From positions 35,854,760 through 35,918,759 of the forward strand of contig OX365947.1 in NCBI GenBank assembly GCA_947247005.1: a DNA stretch of 64,000 nucleotides, in the 5' to 3' direction. Below, piece after piece: positions 23,964 to 59,865 of the stretch. The position numbers were made by a program, and so were the translations under genes. A model generated the notes under the pieces. That model was not told where the DNA came from. It did not search any database and was given only the letters and a program-made list of their open reading frames with translations. This stretch comes from Spisula solida. Taxonomy: Eukaryota; Mollusca; Bivalvia; Venerida; Mactridae. Within the stretch, counting starts at the first letter, position 1; the number at the start of each line of letters is the position of its first letter.

Positions 23964-26900
23964 ATGGTCTGTCATCAATGGAGCGTGTGTATTCTGCTGC
24001 TATATGTGACGGTGCATGCTATAGAAGGTCACCAACATAAGTTACTGATACTCCTTCTGGACGGTTTCCGCTGGGATTATATTCAACGTTCACAACAAAA
24101 CTTGGAAGGATTTAACACCTTCATACAGGAAGGCATCAAAGCAGAATGGCTGGTTCCTGTATTTCCAACCAACTCACTTCCAAATTACAAATCTTTGGAA
24201 ACTGGTATGTTATCAAATCTGTAATCTGTAAAACTGTAATTTATCACTCGGGTTAATGTTGCCGCTATACGTGCATTGATATATGTAGTAACTTTGTAGT
24301 TTACTTTTTATTATGATAACTGTTAAACTTGGATTTTATTAGATATATCCTACTATCAAAATATTACGCATGTCACTTTCATTTACTCTTCAATCCGATT
24401 AAAAATGTTTCTTTTGTTCCTGTACAATTTTTATTCTACTTAAAACAGATGCCAGTGTTTATTATGTACTCAGTGTATAAGATTAATGATATATCAGCTG
24501 TAAATAGGTTACATGTTTGTTTACAGGATTGTACGTAGAGACTCATGGAGTTGTAGGAAACTTTATAAATGACAGAGAAAATCAGGATAAACTAGAGTAC
24601 ATGTTGGATAATGAACCCAGATGGTGGACGGAGGCAGAATCATTCTTTGTTACTGCCGAAAAACAGGTTATAATCATCTTGTATAAATTATTTCATATTT
24701 ATGAAACTGCCTGGGTTTTTGACACAAAAACGTTTGTCTTCCATAAGGGCACATACTAGTAACTCCGGCAAAATCCACCCAACCCGAAATTCCAGGCAAT
24801 ATGCTTAACTAGGCCCAATGGACCTAGTAATCATGTGAAGTTTCATTGAAATTGGACCAATGGTTCAGAAAAACAAGCTCAGACAAACTTTGTATCAGAC
24901 ATCCTTCCAAACATCCAACACAAAATAAATGTCTGCGACCACCACCCCCTACAAGTGGGAGACATAATTTATCCACTGATTTGGCAAACACACGCAGTCA
25001 AAGAAGACAGAATCGGTGACAAATGTACGTACTACATGCACAGGGATAACCATGTTATAAAGAATGAATGTGATTATTGCAGCTTGGCTGAACATTCTAG
25101 TACATATGCTATGTTTGATCTGACAAACTGTCTTCATGTACGTTCATAATCATAAAGCAGGCAACTGTATCCACCAACACACTTTAAAAATAGACGTGAC
25201 TATTACTAGCTAGTGTATGCTAATAAACCTTAATTAACAACACATTATTAACCATTTTCAGGGTATTAGGACAGGCATGTTTAACCATGGAGGCTGTAAT
25301 CTAACATTTGATGGCGTGAAAGTTTCACATTGTGTCTTGTACGATGGTCGACGTACCAATGAAGAAATGACAAGCGTTATTAATGATGCCGTTAATAAAC
25401 TCAAAGATGATATTTTAGATGTTGCTTGTAAGTGCTCATTTTGTTGTCATTCAAGAGAATCATTTCTATGTGTCTTATCATACTTATAAAACTCTCTAGA
25501 CATCATGCTCGACTATTCAAAGCCATCTGTCAATGAAATTCAAAGTTCACATTAGATAATAGTGTATATTAAATTGAAACTATATAGGTTATGCTACTTA
25601 GTTGTTTTCGTGATAAGGAAAGCTAATGTAAACTCAAATATACATACACAGATTGAGGCATGGCAATGTAAAGTGCAAAATCAGAGCACAGTTATTTCCC
25701 TTGGTCAGTAGCTTTGACTTATGATTGTGACGTAAGTCTCTTTTAAGACATGAACAGTTAGAACGTTTTATAATCAATATACCAAGCATATATAATATAA
25801 TATTATCTTATTGTGTGTGTGTAGAATTTAAAGACCAAGCAATGAAGGTATAAGAACATAATAACGATCATAGCGTTGAAATAATAGCTTTTTCAAAGTT
25901 TTTTGCTCTTGAAAATGGCAATTGGAGAACAAGTAATTCTTATAATAAAATGATTTTCAGATGTCATGTACGCAGATGTAGACGTAGCTGCCCATGTACA
26001 TGGAATAAACAGTGTCCAGATGGATGAAGCAATCAAATATGTTGACGGCATCATTAAAGATACTCTTGATACATTAAACACTAACGACGAGACTGACATC
26101 AATGTCATGGTTTTATCTGATCATGGAATGGCTGAAAGTAATACTGAAGCTGTATTATACTTGGATGATGCCATTTCTATGTCTGACCTTGATGATATTG
26201 CAGAAGGTTATGCTGTGGCACAAATCTGGCCTAAGACTGAGAAATATGATCAGGTAATATGTGTATTCGGTTTTAATGTCGTTTCTCAACATTTTTTCTG
26301 TTACAAACTGTGGCCAAATCATCCAACTAGTTTTCAAGGACTGTATCATAACCAGTACTATCTTACCCTGCCACAATGAACCAGCACACCAACTTCTCTG
26401 CATCTGGTAAAATTTCATGGCATGACAGGGATCGTTACTGGACTGCCGTATTACAAGTCCAGGAACTAACAACTGGACTAAAGTGACGGCTCTAAATGTT
26501 GGCAGGTTTCTCTTTTGAAAAGAGAAACCTGCCAACATTTAGAGCCGTCACGTTTTGATATGGCGATATACGATCATGTGGTATAGTTTTGTTTATATGC
26601 AGCAACAATATATTTATGCTCAACTGGTAGCATTTTCAGATAAAGTAACCGTATGTAAAAAGGCCTGTGGGTTGGAATGTTTAAAGCCAATAGACAGAAG
26701 CCACCTGTCCAGATCATTTGACTGTGTGGAGCGTATATATTGACCTGTAACATTTTATGTAGGGACACATATAATTAACAACAGTACTAAACGAAAACAA
26801 TCACTAGATTGACACTAAATTAACAAAATTCACAAACTAGTGTTAGAAATGTGCCTGTATTGTTTTTTTTAGGTTGATGCACACATCATTCACGTGTAAC

Positions 26901-28886
26901 ATATTTCCTGCATATATTACAGGTCCTCCAGTCACTTCGCGATTTTTCCAAACATCTGACCGTGTATGATCAGCGGGATATTCTGGACCGATGGTTCTTC
27001 AAGAAGCACAAGTTTATACCACCTATCTATGTTACAGCTCAACTAGGGTGGTACATCATGCATGTAATATGATAGTAACATATGAGAATCAGGCTCTTCA
27101 CAATAATCATTTTAAGGTGCTGGGGCAATGCTGGGATTTATGTGGAAAGAGATCAACAAGAATGGTGGCTAAACTGAATTGATATCCATAATTTAATGGC
27201 TGACTTAAGCATTTTTTACGTAATACAAGCCATAGTCAAATAAGTTGAAATAACACAATACTGACCAAAATATTAAGATGCATAGCGATTTTCAGACACC
27301 ATATTAGGATTTAAGGCACTAGGAAAAATATTTAAATACACCATATTAGGATTTAAGGCACTAGGGAAAGTATTTAAAGACACCATATTAGGTTTTAAGA
27401 CACCATATTAGTATTTAAGGCGGTGGTGGAAGCCCATTCTGGTTTCAATGCACTGGGGTTCCACAGCACCTTCGGTACCTGGGAGGGGCCTGGAAATGGT
27501 TAACCATGGCTGACATGCATTTAACTCATTAACCAATTTACATATTAAGAGAGTAGCTATACAATACGAGAATGTTCGGTCATTAAATATGTTTTCTAAG
27601 ATGAAAATAAAAAGGTCATCTTTCAACATATTTGACCAGGAAATAAAAAGTACTGGTAAAGTTAAGTAGGTATCTTGTAGATTGCCTTCGCAGCTCAGTA
27701 GTTAGCGTGCTTGACGTCTAATCTGGCGACCAGGTGGTTCAAATCTGGGTGGAGGTACGCATATGCTCGCCATGTTTCAGCTTTTTAAAAAAAAATAGAC
27801 ACAATGATAAATAAACACTACTTTTATGGGATCATATTTTGACATTATTGACTAGCCAGTTTTGTTGTGCTCTACCAGGGATGTGTATGTCAAAGGTGTA
27901 CAGTTGTATTTGTATGTTACAGTCCAAGTCAGCGGAACATCCTGGTACCAAGTATGTATTAAAAGCCAACCATGGATATGACAACATAGAACAAGACATG
28001 ATGGGAATATTTATGTCATATGGACCTGGTGGGTAATTAAACGCCATACAAACCTCAAACACAATCTTTGGTCCCAGCTAATTGGTAGTAGGTTGTTCAA
28101 ACTATATATCATGATCCAAAGGCAGTTTGAGGCATCAAATTTCTTCTGTAATCACAGGAAATTATCACACACACTGTGATCAGTGATCGTGTTTTTTTTA
28201 AAAAAAGATTTCCGTCATATACCAAACCAGGATTCTAGAATCATTTGCTTGCCAGACCCAACTAAGCAGTTGACAAATTCTCCACATGTTGAGGGATCAA
28301 TCATAACTAATGAAGCAGAACATACCTACCCTGCTTAACCCAGGAATCATACCTGGATATGTGGGGTGACAGGTTAAACTTACAACAACATGATCTCTTA
28401 GGCAATTGATAAATTAAGATCCAGTTTGCTTAAGGCAGAATATATTTTCTTGATCTTCTGTTTCTTACTTTGGACTTTTCCTTTCTTTCTATAAAATTAA
28501 AAGAGTTAAAACTATTGATTTGTTAAAGAAAATCAAACAGTTTGATGCAAGAAAAAAGCAAGTGGAAATGATACTAATTTAATTGATTCTGCATTCAACT
28601 ACAAAATATAATTATCTTAATGTTTTCTTACAACAAAGTTTGAAAGGTGAATTTGTTTTTCCCTGTTTATAGTATAGAACCGTGTCATCACCATAATTAC
28701 AGATTATAATATGTGATTACGTTTTTTACAGATTTCCACAGAGGCTATGAAGTGAGCCCGATTTCAATAGTAGACGTGTATCAGATTATATGTCATGTGA
28801 CCGGAATTATACCCAAGCCACATAATGGAACATGGTCAAAGGTCAATGACATGATAGCATATCAAATAATTCACGATGACCTTTGA
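23964..28886 (+). CDS. ENPP6: ENPP6-like choline-specific glycerophosphodiesterase, complete
   Basis: Extracellular alkaline-phosphatase-fold phosphodiesterase; the family member ENPP6 releases phosphocholine from glycerophosphocholine and lysophospholipids. Exons: 23964-24204, 24527-24666, 25262-25427, 25961-26253, 26923-27063, 27923-28028, 28732-28886; all GT-AG and in phase, 413 residues (human 440). Residues 1-21 are a signal peptide (WSVCILLLYVTVHA). Metal and catalytic residues are visible: Asp33 (LLLDGFR), nucleophile Ser71 (FPTNSLPNY), Asp190 and His194 (DVDVAAH), Asp236-His237 (LSDHGM), His344 (NHGYDN). A Ser nucleophile, the DMMGIFMSYGPDF block and HNGTWSK near the end point to ENPP6 rather than ENPP1-5. 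Odd points: the WPGC motif usual in the family reads NHGGC (136-139), and the protein stops at IHDDL with no hydrophobic GPI-signal tail. Next gene COPA converges on it. Confidence 0.93.
24760..24965. repeat. Probable interspersed repeat in ENPP6 intron 2
   Basis: CCAATGGACCTAGTAATCATG, GTGAAGTTTCATTGAAATTGG and the CATCCTTCCAAACATCCAACA block, ending ACCACCACCCCCTACAAGTG, have the style of a molluscan interspersed repeat. No second copy is seen in this window, so the call rests on resemblance only. Confidence 0.35.
26483..26551. repeat. Perfect 34-bp-arm palindrome in ENPP6 intron 4
   Basis: GTGACGGCTCTAAATGTTGG CAGGTTTCTCTTTT, a single G at 26517, then the exact reverse complement. Arms are identical over all 34 bp with only a one-base centre. 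It lies between exons 4 and 5 and codes for nothing evident. Confidence 0.95.
27293..27425. repeat. Short tandem repeat in ENPP6 intron 5
   Basis: Three to four units of ACACCATATTAGGATTTAAG followed by GCACTAGGAAAAATATTTAAA; the last units are shortened. Non-coding. Confidence 0.8.
27684..27795 (+). mobile_element. tRNA-derived SINE, copy 1, in ENPP6 intron 5
   Basis: The head resembles a tRNA: A-box region CAGCTCAGTAGTTAGCGTGC and B-box GGTTCAAATCT, with an anticodon-arm-like segment TTGACGTCTAATCTGG (similar to tRNA-Arg UCU). The acceptor ends do not pair cleanly. The body is short and ends in nine A residues. The copy at 62691 shares 17-20-base identical runs. Confidence 0.78.
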
Positions 28887-29152
28887 CACTGCTATATGAA
28901 CTTTGAATAGGCTATATGACCTTTAACACTGCCACACGACCTTGGGCACTGCCATACGACCTTTGACACTGCTATATGACCTTTGACACTGCCATACGAC
29001 CTTTAACACTGTCATACAACCTTTGACCCTGCCATATGACCTTTAACACTGCCATACGATCTTTGACGCTGCCATATGACCTTTAACACTGCCATACGAC
29101 CTTTGACACTGCTATGACCTGTGACACTGCTATGACCTGTGACACTGCTATA
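28877..29152. repeat. 20-bp minisatellite overlapping the ENPP6 stop codon
   Basis: About thirteen units of GCCATACGACCTTTGACACT with small changes, the last ones shortened to about 16 bp. The first unit supplies GACCTTTGA, i.e. the final Asp, Leu and stop of the ENPP6 frame at 28878-28886. The rest would be 3' UTR. Confidence 0.9.
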
Positions 29153-29354
29153 TTATTGGAAGATCTTGGTGGGAGGTTTTGGTTGATCTCAGGCAGCAAT
29201 TTTCCGAAGTTGTTAAAATTGTTACATGTGATTCTATCGAGCTTATCGCTTTGACTATTTTTGTATGATGAGATATGTGTTAACATGTATATATACATTG
29301 TGTAATTTGATTTTTTTTTTGTATCAATTTGTAATGAAATAGACTGACAATATA

Positions 29355-29360
29355 AATAAA
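29355..29360 (+). terminator. Candidate ENPP6 poly(A) signal
   Basis: AATAAA in TATAAATAAAACTAAT, about 470 bp after the stop codon, followed by a T-rich stretch (CTATTTTCTATTCCCTCTTT). Confidence 0.5.
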
Positions 29361-29389
29361 ACTAATACAAAACTATTTTCTATTCCCTC

Positions 29390-29395
29390 TTTATT
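29390..29395 (-). terminator. Candidate COPA poly(A) signal
   Basis: TTTATT on the plus strand, i.e. AATAAA on the minus strand, about 795 bp after the COPA stop. A second one lies at 29413-29418. Either would put the 3' ends of COPA and ENPP6 within tens of bases of each other. Confidence 0.4.
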
Positions 29396-30189
29396 CAATA
29401 TTTTAAATTACATTTATTAATAAATAGATAGAACAGTCTCAAAAATATTGAACCTGTATTTCGTATTAAAAGGTATGTTGACATATAACGTGTGGGGGGA
29501 TACAAGAATACTACATTTACCTTGAATTTAGTACTCTTAGACAGAATGTTCAGGTCTATTTGGTGAATTGTAACCATCAATTACTTAATTACTTAAAATA
29601 CCAAAATCTAGGATGACATGTTATGCTTGGAAAAGGGCAGCAATTAACTTACAAATATGCAGAATAAATTCATGAATGTCAGCTATTAAATACAGTTAGT
29701 GTTTAAATATAAACACATTATAATATAAAGTCCATGGAAGAATCAACACACTGCTTCAGTTTTCTATATAGTGTTGCACTAGTCTCTACTTGGTATTTCA
29801 TTTTCCCCATTTTTCTCCCACATATACACACACACAGTCCAAAGTTCTAACGACACAAATTCAAAAGCAGAATTGGTACATTTTCTGCTGATGTCTCACT
29901 TTTTATAGATTCAGCTCAATTGTTTGCTGTGTTCTAACAAATTTCGCTTAATTAGCACAATTTTTTGCTCACTAAACACATTCATTTGCTGATGTCACAA
30001 TTTTCTGATAATTTCGTATTGATTTAAATAATGTTGTAAAGTTGCTGTATTTTTTAACCTCTTAGTAGAATGTATGTCGGCTTCTTATTACAAAAAAGCA
30101 TAAGTCACTAATCTACAGCAGAATATTCTTCAGGTCACATCAGATAATTATCTTTCAATTGTTTGTACCACATATGTACGAGCAACAGT

Positions 30190-55598
<25,409 letters not shown>

Positions 55599-55740
55599 GA
55601 CCTCTGCTTATAATATCACAGGAACGTCTTGCAGGAATTCAGAGAAAAACACGCATAAAAGCAGAAAGAAACTTCGTGTCACCAATATTGACGTGTAAAT
55701 TTTACCGGAAGTAGTGTCTGACCGGGTAAAATGACAGATC
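55599..55740 (-). promoter_or_regulatory. COPA 5' UTR and core promoter candidate
   Basis: Within 120 bp upstream of the COPA ATG are CCGGAAGT (55705-55712, ETS/GABP consensus on the plus strand), TGACGTG (55689-55695, core of CRE/UPR-type sites bound by CREB3, ATF6 or XBP1 relatives) and CCAAT (55682-55686). Such a cluster would suit a secretory-pathway housekeeping gene. The positions are seen; the function is inferred and no transcription start can be fixed. Confidence 0.35.
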
Positions 55741-56089
55741 CTGCCGTACCGGATACCATACACGGGTTTTAGTTATTCAGCGATTGTCTCCCTTAGGTTA
55801 AAACTAGCCATTTTTAGCGATTTTGTAACAAAAACAAGAAAACTAGTGATTATTTTAGTAGGGCTTTTGAAAAAAAACAGTGTGCTCTACTCTCTGAAGG
55901 CATTTGAAGTAAATAAAATTATGTATAAACTTAGGTAGACTTAGAAAGAGAATACATAACCACTAAAATATTTCACTATATAATTTCTTGGACATTCAAC
56001 TTGAGTGGCTGAAACCATAGGAAACACTATATAGAATTAAGATCAACACACCGGGTCATTTAAATAGCTATATTTTTTCAAATAGTCTA

Positions 56090-56540
56090 CACAAGTATGT
56101 ATGGCTTTGTGGCAGTGCCAGTTCCATCATATCTTGTGGCACATGTGAGAATGACACGCCACATGCTCTCTTTTTCATACAGACAAATTCACACCACTGA
56201 TAGTTACTATAAATATTCATTCTTTCCTTATACAGACGATCTTTGGAATGGCTTACCGAGCCACATAGTCCTCCAGACAGACATAGAGGGGTTTAAGCAC
56301 ATCTTAGCCCCTCTTTCATCTCAAACCGCCCCTGAGCACCGGAACAGTGTTTTTATCAGCTTTTAAACTATAAACACTTTCACCTTTTATTTAACACTAT
56401 CACACTTTATTTCTTCTCACTTTCTCACTTTGAAGTCTTCTTTCATTACTGTTAAGTTGCTTTTATCTTGCACCTGACGCGCACCTGCTAGTTTACACGA
56501 AAGGGGCTTTAGCAGTATTTAAAGATAGATAGACAAACAA
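56090..56540 (+). mobile_element. LINE 3' end (ORF2 C-terminus and 3' UTR), 5' truncated
   Basis: The frame 56097-56366 carries the typical C-terminal end of non-LTR retrotransposon ORF2: VAVPVPSYLV, RQIHTTDSYYKYSFFPYTDD LWNGLPSHIV, then DIEGFKHILAPL. The 3' UTR has CACCTGACGCGCACCTGC and GGGGCTTTAGCAGTATTTAA, then the tail GATAGATAGACAAACAAAA. Only the last ~90 codons are present, as expected for incomplete reverse transcription. No catalytic domain. Confidence 0.8.
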
Positions 56541-56844
56541 AAAACTTTGGTCAAGTTGTGTAGATTAAAAACCAACTAAATATTATGTCCGCAACATTAT
56601 TCAAGCGTGTACATGTTACTGGATAGTCAATGTTTATGTCGGATACAAGCTTTAAGCTAACTATATGTGTTAACTCATAACCGACTTTAAATAAAGATGG
56701 CTTATCTTTTTTACCTAGTTTTTGGCAAACATATGATGTTGATTCTTAAGTGGCTGAAACCATAGAGGATAATAGGTAATTTAAAGGTGAGCACTGTGCA
56801 TTCCTCCAGGGTCTGTATCCCGTTGTCTCATTTATCCAAAACTA

Positions 56845-56989
56845 TGGCGTACCATTTGGGTCAAAAGTCTGTTCATGCTTACGGTAAACTTTAATATGTA
56901 CGTGCACGTACAATAATATATATAATTTGCACGTATATATAATAGCTTACCGTATGCATGTATATATTTTTGACCCAAATGGTACGCCA
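56845..56989. mobile_element. TA-flanked MITE, 145 bp
   Basis: Inverted ends TGGCGTACCATTTGGGTCAA AA and its complement; TA on both sides (56843-56844, 56990-56991). A further inner inverted word TTACGGTAA/TTACCGTA is present. Consistent with a Tc1/mariner-type non-autonomous element. Confidence 0.85.
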
Positions 56990-56999
56990 TACAAATCTC

Positions 57000-58640
57000 C
57001 CCACAGTGTTAAACGTTACACATTGCTATAAAGGCTATGCTCGGTATTTCGGCTATGGCGTACACTAGCGTTAACTTAGGACTTTGCGTATAGGCATATC
57101 ATTGTTTCTTAATGTTTCATCAACAAAAACGCACTCACATGCATTGTAACACTCACAAATAAGAGGTCTCCTATGTTTGTGTTATTTCCTTGGTGTGGGT
57201 GTGTTTGACATGGCTTCCTTGTGAAAATTTAAAATAATGTATTTGTTATTCTGTCTTTTAATGAACATGTTTTATTTATATTTGGTGTTATTTATTATCT
57301 GAATTGATGTGCCATGTTATAAACATCTAATGCCAAATAAATATTATAATTCAAACTACCGTAGGTAAAAACAAATCTGCACCATTTTTGAAAGAACAAA
57401 CAGCCAATAATACTCGATCGTAATAGGCGTTAGACAGTAACAAGAGATAGAAAGACATATGTTAAGTAAACCAATTAAAGAAAGAACAACGACAAACTAT
57501 CATGGTCATTAAAATACGTAAATCAGGGACCCTGGATACTCGGTCCCAGGTAAAATCAAAGCTGTTTTTATATCAAGGTCGAAGCTCTGAATCTCGTGGG
57601 TTGGTTACCATGGTATCCGTGCCTCCGTCATAAATCTGTGTATACGTATTTGAGGCCCATGTGGGTAAATGGGTGGAGCCACGAAGGCTGGAAATTGGCT
57701 CCGCTTTTTACAGGATTGGAACATCTACGTGCCCAGGATGTTGCAATGTTTATACTTCGTGACTCTACTGTACATACCCCTTTGAGCGTGGTCTTAAAAT
57801 TACGCAAATTAGACTATTTCTTATCAAACAGTGTTTAAATTATGACTGATACAGCTTATGGTGATAAAAAAAATGTGTAATGCAAATGATATTACCAATA
57901 ATTAACGCAAGTTAGACATTATTTATATGTAAATATTGGCATAACTTACCGTACTGTACTTCATTATGAAGGCGAGTGCATTGTTTGATACAGAACACAG
58001 GTTATTGTGCATATAAATTATTAAAAAATTTTATGTTCGTGTTTGACTTTAAATAAATATCGTATAATATTGTGTACGAGTATACAAGATAGAAGACAAA
58101 AAGATAATAGAAATTCGGTCAGGGAAGCAGGCTCTACACACATATAATGCGTCAATACCCTGTTGTGCTGTGAGAATGTTGAATAATGTAACTAAAACAA
58201 CAATGTATGGCATATATTATGGAGACTGATCGAACTTGTTTGAAAGAAAACTTGTCATGTGATAAAAATGCTAATGTTTCTAATATAATGACCGGATTGA
58301 ACCTGAACTATGACGAAAACACAGAGCTGGTGCCACATGATCTTAACCTACTACCAGTATCTACTACTAGTATGTAACTAAATTGAATGAAATAACATAA
58401 TATTATCAACATCTACAACACAATATATTTTAAAACTTTATAACATTAATTATCGATGGTGAGGCTGTGTTTATGACCGAGAGCACTAACGAAAAGGAAA
58501 GTGCTCTGGAAACTATTTTGTCCGAAGACGTTTTTGAAACGTATGAGCATTTTTTACTGTGTGCTCAATTTTATCTATTTGCAAATTTAGAGGAGTTCCA
58601 TTTTACCAGTATAACAAACAACACATGCCATTTCACCAAG
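57000..58640. other. Intergenic sequence, nothing recognised
   Basis: AT-rich and without recognisable coding sequence. An 80-codon frame at 57596-57838 and a 62-codon frame at 58467-58655 have no family motif I know. Confidence 0.45.
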
Positions 58641-58990
58641 AGTCACAAAACGTAAAACACCCTTCTTGCCAGTGACGAAAAATACTGATCGTCTTCACAG
58701 AACTGGTAAATACAAGCTCTGCGAACCAACACATTCTGGGTCTTCAAAAAGTCAAACTCCACACTCACAACAAACTTGTTGACTTTGGTTGTACTAGCAT
58801 AGTCTTGTGGGCCGGAGCATTGTCATGCAATGTGTGACTGGGCATCTGTGTGTGTACGCGCTTTCTCGTTAGACTCAACACTTTAGCATATCGCCGATTG
58901 ATAGTAAGGACCTCGTATTTCATGGTGTTCCAACTTATTTGGAGAGGCAAAATATCGGTTGTAAGGGAGATTTTTTAAAATCCTCATTTT
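58641..58990 (-). pseudogene. Mariner-like transposase relic
   Basis: The minus-strand frame 58950-58765 reads ISWNTMKYEVLTINRRYAKV LSL, then SHTLHDNAPAHKTMLVQ. LHDNAPAH around the second catalytic Asp is the hallmark of mariner transposases, and the preceding spacing also fits. Only about 60 codons survive; the downstream part is broken by stops and the other catalytic residues are not seen. Confidence 0.65.
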
Positions 58991-59097
58991 CGAGAGAAAC
59001 GTGTTGTAGCTGTTAATTACATTTTAGGCAATGAAATACTAAGGTAAATTGGTAAAATATGTATCAAAGGACTGTATTTCACACCAAAAAAGGTTAC

Positions 59098-59620
59098 TGT
59101 CAGGTCTTAACGATCCACTGTCATACTAGTACTAGTATCTTAACACAGCCACTGTCAGTCAGCCATTGTCTTGTCTTAAGGAAGCCACTGCCAGATCTTA
59201 ACGTAGTTACTGTCCTGTCTGAACAAAGCTACTAGACTGTCAGATCTTAACGAAGTCATTGTCAGGTCTGAGCGAAGGCCACTGTCATATCTTAACACAT
59301 CCACTGTCAGTCAGCCATTGTCTTGTCTTAAGGAAGCCACTGTCAGATCTTAACGTAGTTACTGTCTTGTCTTAAGGAAGCCACTGTCAGATCTTAACGA
59401 AGCCACTGTCAGATCTTAACGAAGCCACCTTCAGGTCTTAACGAAGCCACTTTCAGGTCTAATTAATGAAGCCACTGCCCGGTCTTTACTATTAACGAAG
59501 CCACTTTCAGGTCTTATTAACGAAATCACTGTCAGGTCTTTACTATTAACGAAGCCACTTTCAGGTCTTATTAACGAAACCACCTTCAGGTCTTAACGAA
59601 AACATTGTCAGATCTTACTT
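59098..59620. repeat. 22-bp minisatellite
   Basis: Units of GCCACTGTCAGATCTTAACG AA with variants (TTCAGGTCTTAACG, CTTGTCTTAAGG, insertions of TTACTATTAACG). Roughly two dozen units; no coding content. Confidence 0.88.
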
Positions 59621-59804
59621 TTAAGTTGTATTGTTGATTCGTATGTATATTGTAGTGGCAGGTAGACCTATCAATGTGCGAAATAAAAATAAATTTCATT
59701 TACAATGAATGAATTGGCTCGAAAGAAACAGACGCTGACAGTAAATTGTTATTAACTGTCTTCTACATTTTTTACAATGAATGTAACTTATATTCCTGTC
59801 CGAG

Positions 59805-59865
59805 TTATATAGTTATATAGTTATATAGTTATATAGTTATATAGTTATATAGTTATATAGTTACG
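59805..59865. repeat. AGTTATAT octamer microsatellite
   Basis: About seven perfect head-to-tail copies of AGTTATAT. Confidence 0.92.

Noticed and set aside
26155..26538. Minus-strand ORF of 127 codons
   Set aside because: Shadow of ENPP6 exon 4 and of the palindrome; no homology recognised.
27684..27756. Functional tRNA gene
   Set aside because: The acceptor ends do not pair, the T-arm is imperfect, and a poly(A) tail with a second dispersed copy points to a SINE.
57596..57838. 80-codon plus-strand ORF as a gene
   Set aside because: No recognisable family motif, no supporting splice pattern, and it lies in repeat-rich intergenic DNA.
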